Below, piece by piece: positions 28,790 to 35,962 of a stretch of 64,000 bases of DNA. The notes beneath the pieces were generated by a model that worked only from the letters and a program-made list of their open reading frames with translations, did not search any database and had not been told where the DNA came from. Each line of letters begins with the position of its first letter. Position 1 is the stretch's first letter. Both the position numbers and the translations under genes were made by a program. The stretch comes from Candidatus Rokuibacteriota bacterium (lineage in GTDB: Bacteria > Methylomirabilota > Methylomirabilia > Rokubacteriales > CSP1-6): assembly GCA_003220685.1 (NCBI GenBank), contig QHTE01000044.1, positions 62,001-126,000 of the forward strand, read 5' to 3'.

Positions 28790-29532
28790 CGGCGCTCGAG
28801 GTCCACGCGCTCTCCCACAGCTTCGGCGGGCTCACCGCGCTCGCCGACGTGAGCCTCGCGGTCGCGCCGGGCGAGCGTCTGGCGATCATCGGGCCCAACG
28901 GCGCCGGCAAGACTACGCTCTTCAACATCGTCACGGGGATCTTCCGGCCGTCGGCCGGCCGCGTGCGGCTCTTCGGCCGGGACGTGACGCGCCTGCCGAC
29001 TCACCATCGCGCCCAGCTCGGGCTGGCCCGCACCTTCCAGATCTCGACCTTGTTCCCGCGGCTCACGGTGCTCGAGAGCGTGCTGCTCGCCGTCCAGGGA
29101 CTGGACCCCGCGCGGTTCGTCCTGTATCGACGGCGCGCGGCGTACGGCCGCCTGCTCGAGCGCGCCGAGTCGCTCCTGGCCGAGTGGGGTCTGGCCGATC
29201 GCGCCCACCAGGTGACGCGGCAGCTCTCGTACGGCGAGCAGCGCCAGGTCGAGCTCATCCTGGCCCTCGCCGGCGCGCCGAAGGTGCTGCTGCTCGACGA
29301 GCCCACCGCGGGGCTCTCGCCCGCCGAGACGGCCTCGGTCGCGGAAATGATTCGTCGATTTTCCCGCGACACGACGATCTTGCTGATCGAGCACGATATG
29401 GACGTAGCCCTCGACCTGGTCGACCGCGTGACCGTGCTCTTCCAGGGGCGAGTCCTCGCCGAGGGGAGCAAGGACGAGGTCCGGCGCGATCCGAAGGTCG
29501 CGGCCATCTACTTCGGGACCGACGATGCTTGA
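28786..29532 (+). CDS. livG: ABC transporter ATP-binding protein LivG
   Basis: Cytoplasmic ATPase of 248 aa: Walker A GPNGAGKTTLFN, LivG-type LARTFQIS insert, signature LSYGEQRQVELILALAG, Walker B LLLDEPTAGLSP and switch His in LIEHDMD. ATG 28786 overlaps the livM stop by four bases and the gene overlaps livF by eight. Confidence 0.94.
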   Translation: MTALEVHALSHSFGGLTALADVSLAVAPGERLAIIGPNGAGKTTLFNIVTGIFRPSAGRVRLFGRDVTRLPTHHRAQLGLARTFQISTLFPRLTVLESVLLAVQGLDPARFVLYRRRAAYGRLLERAESLLAEWGLADRAHQVTRQLSYGEQRQVELILALAGAPKVLLLDEPTAGLSPAETASVAEMIRRFSRDTTILLIEHDMDVALDLVDRVTVLFQGRVLAEGSKDEVRRDPKVAAIYFGTDDA

Positions 29533-30220
29533 GGTCGAGGACATCCACACCAACTACGGCGAGAGCTATGTCTTGCAAGGCGTGTCCCTGCGCGTCGACC
29601 AGGGCGAGGTGGTCGCCGTGCTCGGCCGCAACGGCGTGGGCAAGTCGACGCTGATCCGCTCGCTCATCGGCCTCACACCACCGCGCCGCGGCCGCGTCTT
29701 GCTGAAGGGCGAAGACATCACGCGCCTGCCCGCGCACGAGATCGCCCGGCGCGGCGTCGGCCTGGTGCCGCAGGGCCGCCGCATCTTCGCGTCGCTCGCG
29801 GTCGGCGAGCATCTCCAGATCGGGGAGCGGCCCGGGAACGGCTCGGGCTGGAGCCTGCCTCGGGTCCTCGACCTCTTCCCCCGGCTGCGCGAGCGCCTGC
29901 ATAATCGCGGCAACAAGCTCTCCGGCGGCGAGCAGCAGATGCTCGCCTGCGGGCGGGCGCTGGTCGGCAATCCCGACATTCTCCTGATGGACGAGCCCTC
30001 GGAGGGCCTGGCGCCGATCCTCGTGCGCGAGCTCGGACGCATTCTCGCCCAACTCAAGACGGGTGGGGCGTCGATCCTCCTCGTCGAGCAGAACCTGGCC
30101 TTCGCGCTCCGCATCGCCGACCGCGTCTATCTCATGAGCAAGGGCAAGATCGTCCACGAATCCCGGCCCGACGAGCTCCGGCGCGACGAAGAGGTCAAGG
30201 CGCGGTATCTCGGGGTCTGA
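29525..30220 (+). CDS. livF: ABC transporter ATP-binding protein LivF
   Basis: Partner ATPase of 231 aa: Walker A GRNGVGKSTLIRS, signature KLSGGEQQMLACGRALVG, Walker B LLMDEPSEGLAP and VEQN switch. It opens LEVEDIHTNYGESYVLQGVSL as LivF proteins do. It is the last transporter gene of the 23.6-30.2 kb operon; the TPR-Lon gene follows after 20 bases. Confidence 0.94.
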   Translation: MLEVEDIHTNYGESYVLQGVSLRVDQGEVVAVLGRNGVGKSTLIRSLIGLTPPRRGRVLLKGEDITRLPAHEIARRGVGLVPQGRRIFASLAVGEHLQIGERPGNGSGWSLPRVLDLFPRLRERLHNRGNKLSGGEQQMLACGRALVGNPDILLMDEPSEGLAPILVRELGRILAQLKTGGASILLVEQNLAFALRIADRVYLMSKGKIVHESRPDELRRDEEVKARYLGV

Positions 30221-30240
30221 CCGACGGGTCCGGCATTCGC

Positions 30241-32247
30241 TTGACAGCGGAACGATCTCCCTCGACCCTCGATGGGGAGCGGCACACCCCGGCCCCCGCT
30301 CTGCAGGCGATGATTGACGCAACGGTGCAGCGCGAGCAGCGCCTGGAGGAAGCTCGCGTGCTCGTCGAGCTCGGCGAGCTGACCCAGGCCGAGGCAGAGG
30401 TCGCCGCGATCCTCGAGGAGAGCGCGGACGACCTCGAGGCTCTGCGCCTCTACTCCAAGATCAAGCACATGCGGGGCCAGCTCTCGCTGGCACTGGCCTG
30501 CTATGCGCAGCTCCAGGCTCGCAGCAGCGGGCCCGGCGAGTCGGCCCGGATGCATCTCGAGGCAATGCTGCGGATGGCGCAGGACCCCGAGCGGGGCGCC
30601 GGAGAATTTCTCGCCGTGGGGCAGCGGCTCGTGCAAAAGCCCACGGCCTATCTGGCCCTCGACGATGCATTCCGGCTCTACGTCGCGCGCCATCCGCACG
30701 AGGCGCGCGCGGTGTGCCGACGGGCGGCCGCGCGCTATCGTGAGCGCGACCCCGAGGTCTACAAGCTGTCCGTGCTCGCCGAAGCCTGGATCAGCGAGCT
30801 CAGCGGGGATCTCGAGGCCGCCTGTGCCGCGCTCGAGCGCCTGGGGCGCGAGCGCGGATTCGAGGCCGATCTCGACCGCGTCATGGCGCTCGTCGGCCTC
30901 TACGAGCTCATCGGCACGCGCGACAAGCTCGAGGCGGCCGTCAACATCTGCCGCTTTCTCGAGCGCAGCTTCGGCCCCCGGTTCGTCGCGGGGCGCCTGG
31001 CCCTGCTGCACAGACGGCTCGGGCGCGAGGCGGAAGCGACCGGATACGAGGAGCGCCACCTCACGGCGTACCGGCGCTGGATGCATCGGCCGACCTTCGC
31101 CGAGATCGTGCGCGTGGCCGCGCGTCGCCTGCTCCCGCTCGAGCGGCTGCGCGCGTTGAGCTTCGTCGAGAACGACCTGCCCGAGGAGAGCTCTCCCGAG
31201 GAGCGCGCCATCGCGATGACCCTGGTCGGCGATCCGACCGAGGCCGGCCGGATCCTGGCCTCCAGCGAAGCGGCGCTCGATCTCAGGTGCCGGGCGAGCC
31301 TGGCGGCTCTGATCGAAGGCGAGAGTGAGCGGACGATCGCGCTCGGCGTTCGCGTGCTGCGGGCCGACCCGAGCGATCCGCATCTGGCCGGGCGGCTCCT
31401 CGAGGCTCAAGCGCGGGCGCCACGCGAGGAGATCATGGACGTGTTTCGCGAGCGGGAGGTGGCCGCACGCGTGCTCGCCGAGCTGGAGGTGGCGGTGAAG
31501 ACCGATCCGGCAGACGCGCGCATCTGGCGCCGCCTCGCGATCTTCTTCGGTCTCCAGGCCGGCGGACGCGAGCAGCAAGCCCAGTTCGACGAGCGTGCGC
31601 TCGCGCTCGAGCTCGCCGCGCAGGACCGCGCCCGCGCCAGCGGCAAGGTGCTCGCGGCGGCCATCTACCGGTTCTTCGGCCGTCCCTGCGGGCTGATCCA
31701 CGAGGTGTGGGCCACGCGCGAGATGCCGCCGGTCGGGCAGGCCGGTGGAACCTTGCGCCGAGACGACATCCTCGGCGCCGTCACCGACGAGCTGAAGGAC
31801 AGCGTGCGCAACACCTTCCTCGCGGTGCGAGAATATGCGCGCTCGAAGTTCCCACACCGGACTCGCGACATCCTCGATTACAACTACTGCTACAAGGTCA
31901 CCAAGGAGGACGAGCCCTCGAGCGGGGTCTCGGCCGGCATTCCCACGGGACTCGCCTTCCTGTCGCTGTTCCTGCAGCAGCCCGTGGCTCCAGACATGGT
32001 GTCCACCGGTACCCTCGTCGCCGATGCTCACGACGTGCTCACCGTCGGGCCCGTCGGCGACATCGAAACCAAAGTCGAGGCCGCGTTTCACCGCAACTTG
32101 AAGACGATCATCGTGCCGCGCGGCAATCGCCCGCAGCTCGAGCAGAGCGCGATCGTGCCCCGCGCGGTGACCCGACAGATCGGGCGCTACGTAGGCGACT
32201 TCGACGAGGCCGCACGCTTCGCCTTCGGCGAGCCGCTCTTCGATTGA
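30241..32247 (+). CDS. TPR-repeat protein with C-terminal Lon-type (S16) protease domain
   Basis: Cytoplasmic protein of 668 aa. Residues ~25-500 are helical repeats of TPR type (ALRLYSKIKHMRGQLSLALACYAQL; DPADARIWRRLAIFFGLQAGG). Residues ~505-640 match the Lon proteolytic domain: VTKEDEPSSGVSAGIPTG, with the candidate nucleophile Ser564 in the SAG motif; MVSTGTLVADAHDVLTVGPVG; and Lys611 in IETKVEAAF as dyad partner, then TIIVPRGNR. There is no AAA+ module. The TTG 30241 start lacks a clear ribosome site, and ATG 30310 is possible. It follows livF by 20 bases and faces Hsp20, which suggests protein quality control. Confidence 0.82.
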   Translation: MTAERSPSTLDGERHTPAPALQAMIDATVQREQRLEEARVLVELGELTQAEAEVAAILEESADDLEALRLYSKIKHMRGQLSLALACYAQLQARSSGPGESARMHLEAMLRMAQDPERGAGEFLAVGQRLVQKPTAYLALDDAFRLYVARHPHEARAVCRRAAARYRERDPEVYKLSVLAEAWISELSGDLEAACAALERLGRERGFEADLDRVMALVGLYELIGTRDKLEAAVNICRFLERSFGPRFVAGRLALLHRRLGREAEATGYEERHLTAYRRWMHRPTFAEIVRVAARRLLPLERLRALSFVENDLPEESSPEERAIAMTLVGDPTEAGRILASSEAALDLRCRASLAALIEGESERTIALGVRVLRADPSDPHLAGRLLEAQARAPREEIMDVFREREVAARVLAELEVAVKTDPADARIWRRLAIFFGLQAGGREQQAQFDERALALELAAQDRARASGKVLAAAIYRFFGRPCGLIHEVWATREMPPVGQAGGTLRRDDILGAVTDELKDSVRNTFLAVREYARSKFPHRTRDILDYNYCYKVTKEDEPSSGVSAGIPTGLAFLSLFLQQPVAPDMVSTGTLVADAHDVLTVGPVGDIETKVEAAFHRNLKTIIVPRGNRPQLEQSAIVPRAVTRQIGRYVGDFDEAARFAFGEPLFD

Positions 32248-32259
32248 CCTCAAACAGAA

Positions 32260-32290
32260 GGAGGGCGGAGGCCCGGCACCTCCGCCCTCC
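32260..32290. terminator. bidirectional terminator hairpin
   Basis: GGAGGGCGGAGG and CCTCCGCCCTCC, twelve perfect pairs with a seven-base loop, lie between the convergent TPR-Lon and G/Q/P/Y-rich genes. Confidence 0.75.
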
Positions 32291-32336
32291 CGAGGCATCC
32301 CTCACCTACAGGACGCCTCCACACAGCTTCGCGACG

Positions 32337-32837
32337 CTACCAGGACGTCGCCGTTGAGCCGGGGACCAGGCACAGCGGGAAGGTCTGCAAGATCCGATTC
32401 GGATCAATGGCCCGCTGCTCGCCTAGCCGGAGCTCTACGAGCTCGGCTGGGCTGTGATAGAGGCCACCACCGAAGTAAGAAGGCCAGCCCATCTGGCCGA
32501 GGCCCTGGATACTCTGGATCGGCTGCGGCGGGTACTGGGCATACGGGCCGTAGGACGCGTGCTGCAGACCAAGGCCGCCGCCGATCATCGGAGACTGCAG
32601 ACCCGGCTGCCAGGCCTGCGGGCCGAACGGGACTCCGCCGTAGTAGGGGCTCGGCTGGAACCCGAATGGCCCGGGGCCGTACGGGCCCTGCTGCTGGACG
32701 CCCAGCTGCGGCTGCTGACCGAACGGGCCCTGCTGAAGTCCGTGGACCGATAAGCGCACCTGGTTGAGCGCATCGGTCACCTGAGCGATGCGATCGTTCA
32801 AGAACTGCAGCTTTCTGATGTCGACTTTTGCCTCCAC
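32337..32837 (-). CDS. G/Q/P/Y-rich low-complexity protein with N-terminal helix
   Basis: Unrecognised protein of 166 aa. Residues 1-34 form an amphipathic, probably coiled-coil helix (VDIRKLQFLNDRIAQVTDAL). Residues ~35-120 are disordered and rich in Gly, Gln, Pro, Tyr and Phe (QQGPYGPGPFGFQPSPYYGG), resembling prion-like or phase-separating segments. A short ordered tail follows. GTG 32837 has AAAGGAGG upstream, a strong start. Hsp20 lies upstream on the same strand, and the TPR-Lon protein is convergent. Such tracts are aggregation-prone, so a link with the neighbouring chaperone is plausible but unproven. Confidence 0.8.
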   Translation of the reverse strand: MEAKVDIRKLQFLNDRIAQVTDALNQVRLSVHGLQQGPFGQQPQLGVQQQGPYGPGPFGFQPSPYYGGVPFGPQAWQPGLQSPMIGGGLGLQHASYGPYAQYPPQPIQSIQGLGQMGWPSYFGGGLYHSPAELVELRLGEQRAIDPNRILQTFPLCLVPGSTATSW

Positions 32838-32948
32838 CGTGTTGCCTCCTTTTGGCGCTCCGGCCTTTGGCCGGAGCGCGTGAGCACGCCCCGGGGCAGC
32901 CGGGGCTCTGCGATCCCCGCCCAGCCGGGGAGGGATCAGTTCGCAGGG

Positions 32949-33494
32949 TCAGTGAATTGGCACCGTGCGGACGTCGGACTCGGACGACGAGGTCCGGGGA
33001 ACGCGAATCTCGAGCGTGCCGTCACGCAGTCGCGCCTCGATGTGCTCGACGGTGACGTTTGGCGGCAGCGCGATCATCCGACGCAACTGACCACGCGGCA
33101 CCTCGTCGTAGACCTGTCGAGCTTCTCCGTCGAAGCGGGGCACCCGGCGCTCGCCGCTGACCTCCAGCATCCCGCGACTCACGACCCGGATCTGGATCGC
33201 GTCGCGTGGCACTCCGGGCAGATCCAGGCAGATCCACACGTCCGTCGGCGTCTCCCACAGAGTGAGCGGCGGCGCCCACGTCGTGGTCGCCGGCGGCATT
33301 CCAGGCGGGAGCTGTCCGAGGCTCGCGAGAAGCCGATCGACCTGCTCGGCGAGATGGCGCTCGGGATCCCGTTCCGGCGGGATGGGGGCGTAGGGGACTT
33401 CACGCGTCGGGGGAGCCTCCTGGCCGGTCAGAGATCGATAGAATCTTTCCACCTGGCCGATGAGGTCTTCGATTCGCTCCGTGGTTTGCTCCAT
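32949..33494 (-). CDS. Hsp20/alpha-crystallin small heat shock protein
   Basis: Holdase chaperone of 181 aa. The N-terminal arm (1-75) is followed by an alpha-crystallin domain (LWETPTDVWICLDLPGVPRDAIQIRV; GMLEVSGERR; ALPPNVTVEHIEARLRDGTLEIRVPR), which contains the conserved AxLxxGxLxIxVP pattern. ATG 33494 is supported by AGGAGA seven bases upstream, and the leader carries a tandem copy of this site. Confidence 0.92.
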   Translation of the reverse strand: MEQTTERIEDLIGQVERFYRSLTGQEAPPTREVPYAPIPPERDPERHLAEQVDRLLASLGQLPPGMPPATTTWAPPLTLWETPTDVWICLDLPGVPRDAIQIRVVSRGMLEVSGERRVPRFDGEARQVYDEVPRGQLRRMIALPPNVTVEHIEARLRDGTLEIRVPRTSSSESDVRTVPIH

Positions 33495-33528
33495 AGTTGT
33501 CTCCTGGTGAGAGTTGTCTCCTGGTGAG
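33495..33528 (-). repeat. 17-bp tandem duplication containing the hsp20 ribosome site
   Basis: A 17-base unit (CTCACCAGGAGACAACT on the minus strand) occurs twice, at 33512-33528 and 33495-33511, immediately before ATG 33494. The leader therefore has two Shine-Dalgarno sites. Confidence 0.7.
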
Positions 33529-33861
33529 GCGAGCCTCTCGCCGTTCATGGGCGTCGCTCGTCGGTTTGTGTGCCGGCCAGCATTCGAGCAACGTGCTTGC
33601 CAGTCCGGCGGAGCCAAGAGTCGGCTCGCCTGGAATCGTCGAAGTCGGCGACGCGAAGAGGACTTGCACCGTCGGCGCCCCTGGTTCGCGAGAACCGTTC
33701 GCATGACGGCGCTGAGGCGACCGCGCGCGCGGTCGATCGACACCAAGTCGATGGACGTCCGGAGTTTCGCCTCGTTAGCGCGTGTGGCCGTCACGGTGGC
33801 GAGTGGGGCGATTGGTCTCACTCGCGGCGGCCCTTGCTCTTCCCACGGTTGCTGACGATGA
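33529..33861. other. non-coding gap
   Basis: No convincing gene. Open frames here are antisense-type artefacts without family similarity or ribosome sites. The composition is less biased than the flanking genes. The gap separates the hsp20 leader from a gene fragment. Confidence 0.5.
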
Positions 33862-34086
33862 TGTTGTCGATTCGGGAGCCGCCACGAGCTCTACGAGCGC
33901 AACTACGCGGGCGCCCCCGAGACCGTCCGCCTGATCGCCTGGCAGATGGCGCAAGACAGCGGCCGGGCCGCGCAGTTCAAGGCATTCGCCGAGCAATGCA
34001 TGGCCGAGTACGATCTGGACGGCTGGACCGCGTCCGATCTGATCACGCCGGACGACGTCAACCTCTTCCTGAAGAAGAAGCGCTGA
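33862..34086 (+). pseudogene. C-terminal fragment, possibly of an HpaB-type flavin monooxygenase
   Basis: The open frame after the stop at 33859 has no start codon until deep inside. It reads [20 protein letters not shown], then [14 protein letters not shown], and ends at TGA 34084-34086. It looks like the C-terminal tail of a larger enzyme. The pattern recalls 4-hydroxyphenylacetate 3-monooxygenase-type proteins, but the match is from memory and weak. It lies 12 bases before a DinB-like gene, so the pair may once have been an operon. Confidence 0.4.
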
Positions 34087-34098
34087 AGGAGTCGGCGG

Positions 34099-34569
34099 AT
34101 GAGCAGCTCGCCCTCGAACGACGCGCTCCTGACCGAGCTGGACCGCGTCGTCAAAGACACGCTTTCGTATTTCGACGGCGCGGGTCGGTCGACCCCGGCT
34201 CGGGTCGACCGGTGGCAGGCGCGCGACATCTTGATGCACTTCATCTATTTCCACGACGCGACCGCCTGGGGGATCCAGGCGGCGGCGCTCGGCGGTCCGC
34301 CCTGGCCCCTGCCCGCCGACGCCGACACGATCAACGAGGTGTGCCGACGGCTCCACGCGCACGAGAGCTTCGACGAGCTGCTGGCCCAGGTCCGGCAGGC
34401 TCACGCGCGGCTCGTGCAGGCCGCGCGCAACTCGCCGCACCTCGACAAGCCCTGCTTTCGCCGCACGAACGGCGAGACGATCACGGGCCGCCAGCGGCTG
34501 GAGGTGCTGGCGCGCCACTGGGCCGAGCACGTTCGAGAGCTTCAGGCGGCGGCGAAGACCGGCGGGTGA
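34099..34569 (+). CDS. DinB/maleylpyruvate-isomerase-like four-helix protein
   Basis: 156 aa with the DinB-type metal motif: His in DILMHFIYFHDATAWG and LARHWAEHVRELQ. Relatives use bacillithiol, mycothiol or glutathione for transfer or isomerisation. AAGGAG at 34085-34090 is followed by ATG 34099. Its TGA overlaps the GTG of the next small gene. Confidence 0.78.
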   Translation: MSSSPSNDALLTELDRVVKDTLSYFDGAGRSTPARVDRWQARDILMHFIYFHDATAWGIQAAALGGPPWPLPADADTINEVCRRLHAHESFDELLAQVRQAHARLVQAARNSPHLDKPCFRRTNGETITGRQRLEVLARHWAEHVRELQAAAKTGG

Positions 34570-34778
34570 TCTTCCCGACGCTTCGCCTCGCGGCGCTCGC
34601 GAGCCTCGCCGCCGCGGCGCCGGCGGCGGCCGATCACGGCGGGCCGCTGCGGAGCGCGCCGATGAGCCCGCTGACCGCCGCCATCCTCTTCGCCGGGCTC
34701 GCGCTGCTGGTCGGCGCGGTCGTGATCGTGGTGGTCCGCGTGCTGACGAAGGACCGCGACGTTCCAGAGGACCGCTAG
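34566..34778 (+). CDS. small membrane protein
   Basis: 70 aa. An Ala-rich N-terminus (LRLAALASLAAAAPAAADHGG) looks like a signal peptide or first helix. A second helix (TAAILFAGLALLVGAVVIVVVRVL) is followed by a charged tail (TKDRDVPEDR). GTG 34566 overlaps the upstream TGA (GTGA). Function unknown. Confidence 0.6.
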   Translation: MIFPTLRLAALASLAAAAPAAADHGGPLRSAPMSPLTAAILFAGLALLVGAVVIVVVRVLTKDRDVPEDR

Positions 34779-34785
34779 CGCGCCG

Positions 34786-35829
34786 TCAGAGCTCGGCCAC
34801 CTCGACGGCTTGGCCGCTCGCGGCGCTCTTCCACACGGCCTCTGTGAACTCCATGTAGCGCACGCCGTCCTCGAACGTGGTGCGCGAGACCTGCTCGCGG
34901 CCGCGGATGGCGTTGACGAACTCTTCCTCGACGCGCCAGCCGATCCGCCGCTCGGCGGGCATGGGAATCTCGCTCAGCGTCTTGTCGCCGCGCCGGCCGC
35001 CCGAGAGCCGCCTGGCGTCGGACTCGAGCCGCAACGTCCCCTCGGTCCCGAAGATCCACACCTCGCTCGCGGGGGCCAGCGCCGTCACCGTGCTGACGCG
35101 CATGTGCGCCGACGCGCCCCGGCCGAGGATCGCCAGAATCTCGACGTGATCGGGCAGGCGGACGTCCTGCCAGGCGCCGGTCGCGTCTCGGCGGCGGGGC
35201 ACCGAGATCTTGGTCATCGCCATGACCCGGCGCGCCGGGCCGAGCCAGCGCATCAGCGCTTCGTACCAGATGCCCATCGTCATGACGTTGAGGCCGCTGA
35301 GCGCCGCGTCCTGCCGCCAGTGAAGCGGCTGCTCGGCGTCGACGAATTGGCCCTGGTTGGCCTGGATCTCGACGGCCAGCACGTCGCCGACATAGCCCTC
35401 GGCCAGGAGCTTCTGCAAGGTCGGATCGATCTCGAGCGTGTTGGGGGCCGGCACGAGCTGCTTGACGAGCTCGGGCGTCCGGCGCGCGGCCTCGAGCATA
35501 CTCCGCGCCTCGGCGACGTTCATCGCCATGCGCGCCTCGCAGAGCACGTGCTTGCCCTGCTCGAGGACCGCGCGCGTGATCTCGCAATGGGTGTTGGGCC
35601 AGGTCCCGATGCACACGGCGTCGATGTCCGGAGCCCGCGCGAGCTCGCGCCAGTCGGCGTAGACCCGCGCGATGCCGAACTCGCGGGCGACCTGCTCGCC
35701 CGACGCCTTGGACCGGTTGGCCACGGCGGCCAGCTCGACCCCGGGCTGAGCGCCGAGCTTGGGAATGTGATGCTTACGCGAATTGGCGCCGGCGCCGACG
35801 AACCCTATGCGGATCGTTTTGTCTGTCAT
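34786..35829 (-). CDS. Gfo/Idh/MocA-family oxidoreductase
   Basis: NAD(P)-binding sugar/cyclitol-type dehydrogenase of 347 aa. The Rossmann motif is IRIGFVGAGANSRKHHIPKL, with AVCIGTWPNTHCEI. Where most members have the EKP motif with the catalytic Lys, this one reads VLCEARMAMN, lacking that Lys. A C-terminal alpha/beta domain ends AVWKSAASGQAVEV. ATG 35829 is preferred over 35847. It is divergent from the LLM gene at 35963. The loss of Lys makes its redox activity uncertain. Confidence 0.85.
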   Translation of the reverse strand: MTDKTIRIGFVGAGANSRKHHIPKLGAQPGVELAAVANRSKASGEQVAREFGIARVYADWRELARAPDIDAVCIGTWPNTHCEITRAVLEQGKHVLCEARMAMNVAEARSMLEAARRTPELVKQLVPAPNTLEIDPTLQKLLAEGYVGDVLAVEIQANQGQFVDAEQPLHWRQDAALSGLNVMTMGIWYEALMRWLGPARRVMAMTKISVPRRRDATGAWQDVRLPDHVEILAILGRGASAHMRVSTVTALAPASEVWIFGTEGTLRLESDARRLSGGRRGDKTLSEIPMPAERRIGWRVEEEFVNAIRGREQVSRTTFEDGVRYMEFTEAVWKSAASGQAVEVAEL

Positions 35830-35895
35830 GGGGCGGCATGGTAGCACCGCGCGGCCTCGTAGAGCGATTCACCCTCGAATCCAGACGCGCGCCCC

Positions 35896-35934
35896 GGCCG
35901 GCGGGTCCCCAGCCCCGCGACGGCCTGCGGCGCG
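35896..35934 (+). repeat. GC-rich hairpin repeat, copy 5
   Basis: GGCCGGCGGGTCCCCAGCCC then CGCGACGGCCTGCGGCGCGC. One inner pair is lost by G-to-T. It lies between the divergent Gfo/Idh and LLM genes. Confidence 0.75.
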
Positions 35935-35950
35935 CAAGACGGCCCCGTGC

Positions 35951-35956
35951 TAGGAT
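35951..35956 (+). promoter_or_regulatory. -10 element TAGGAT directly before start codon
   Basis: TAGGAT ends seven bases before ATG 35963 and there is no Shine-Dalgarno, consistent with a leaderless transcript of the LLM gene. Confidence 0.4.
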
Positions 35957-35962
35957 CGGCGC

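Noticed and set aside
30241-30270. TTGACA at 30241 as a -35 promoter element.
   Set aside because: No -10-like hexamer lies 16-18 bases downstream; the bases are more likely the TTG start region or chance.
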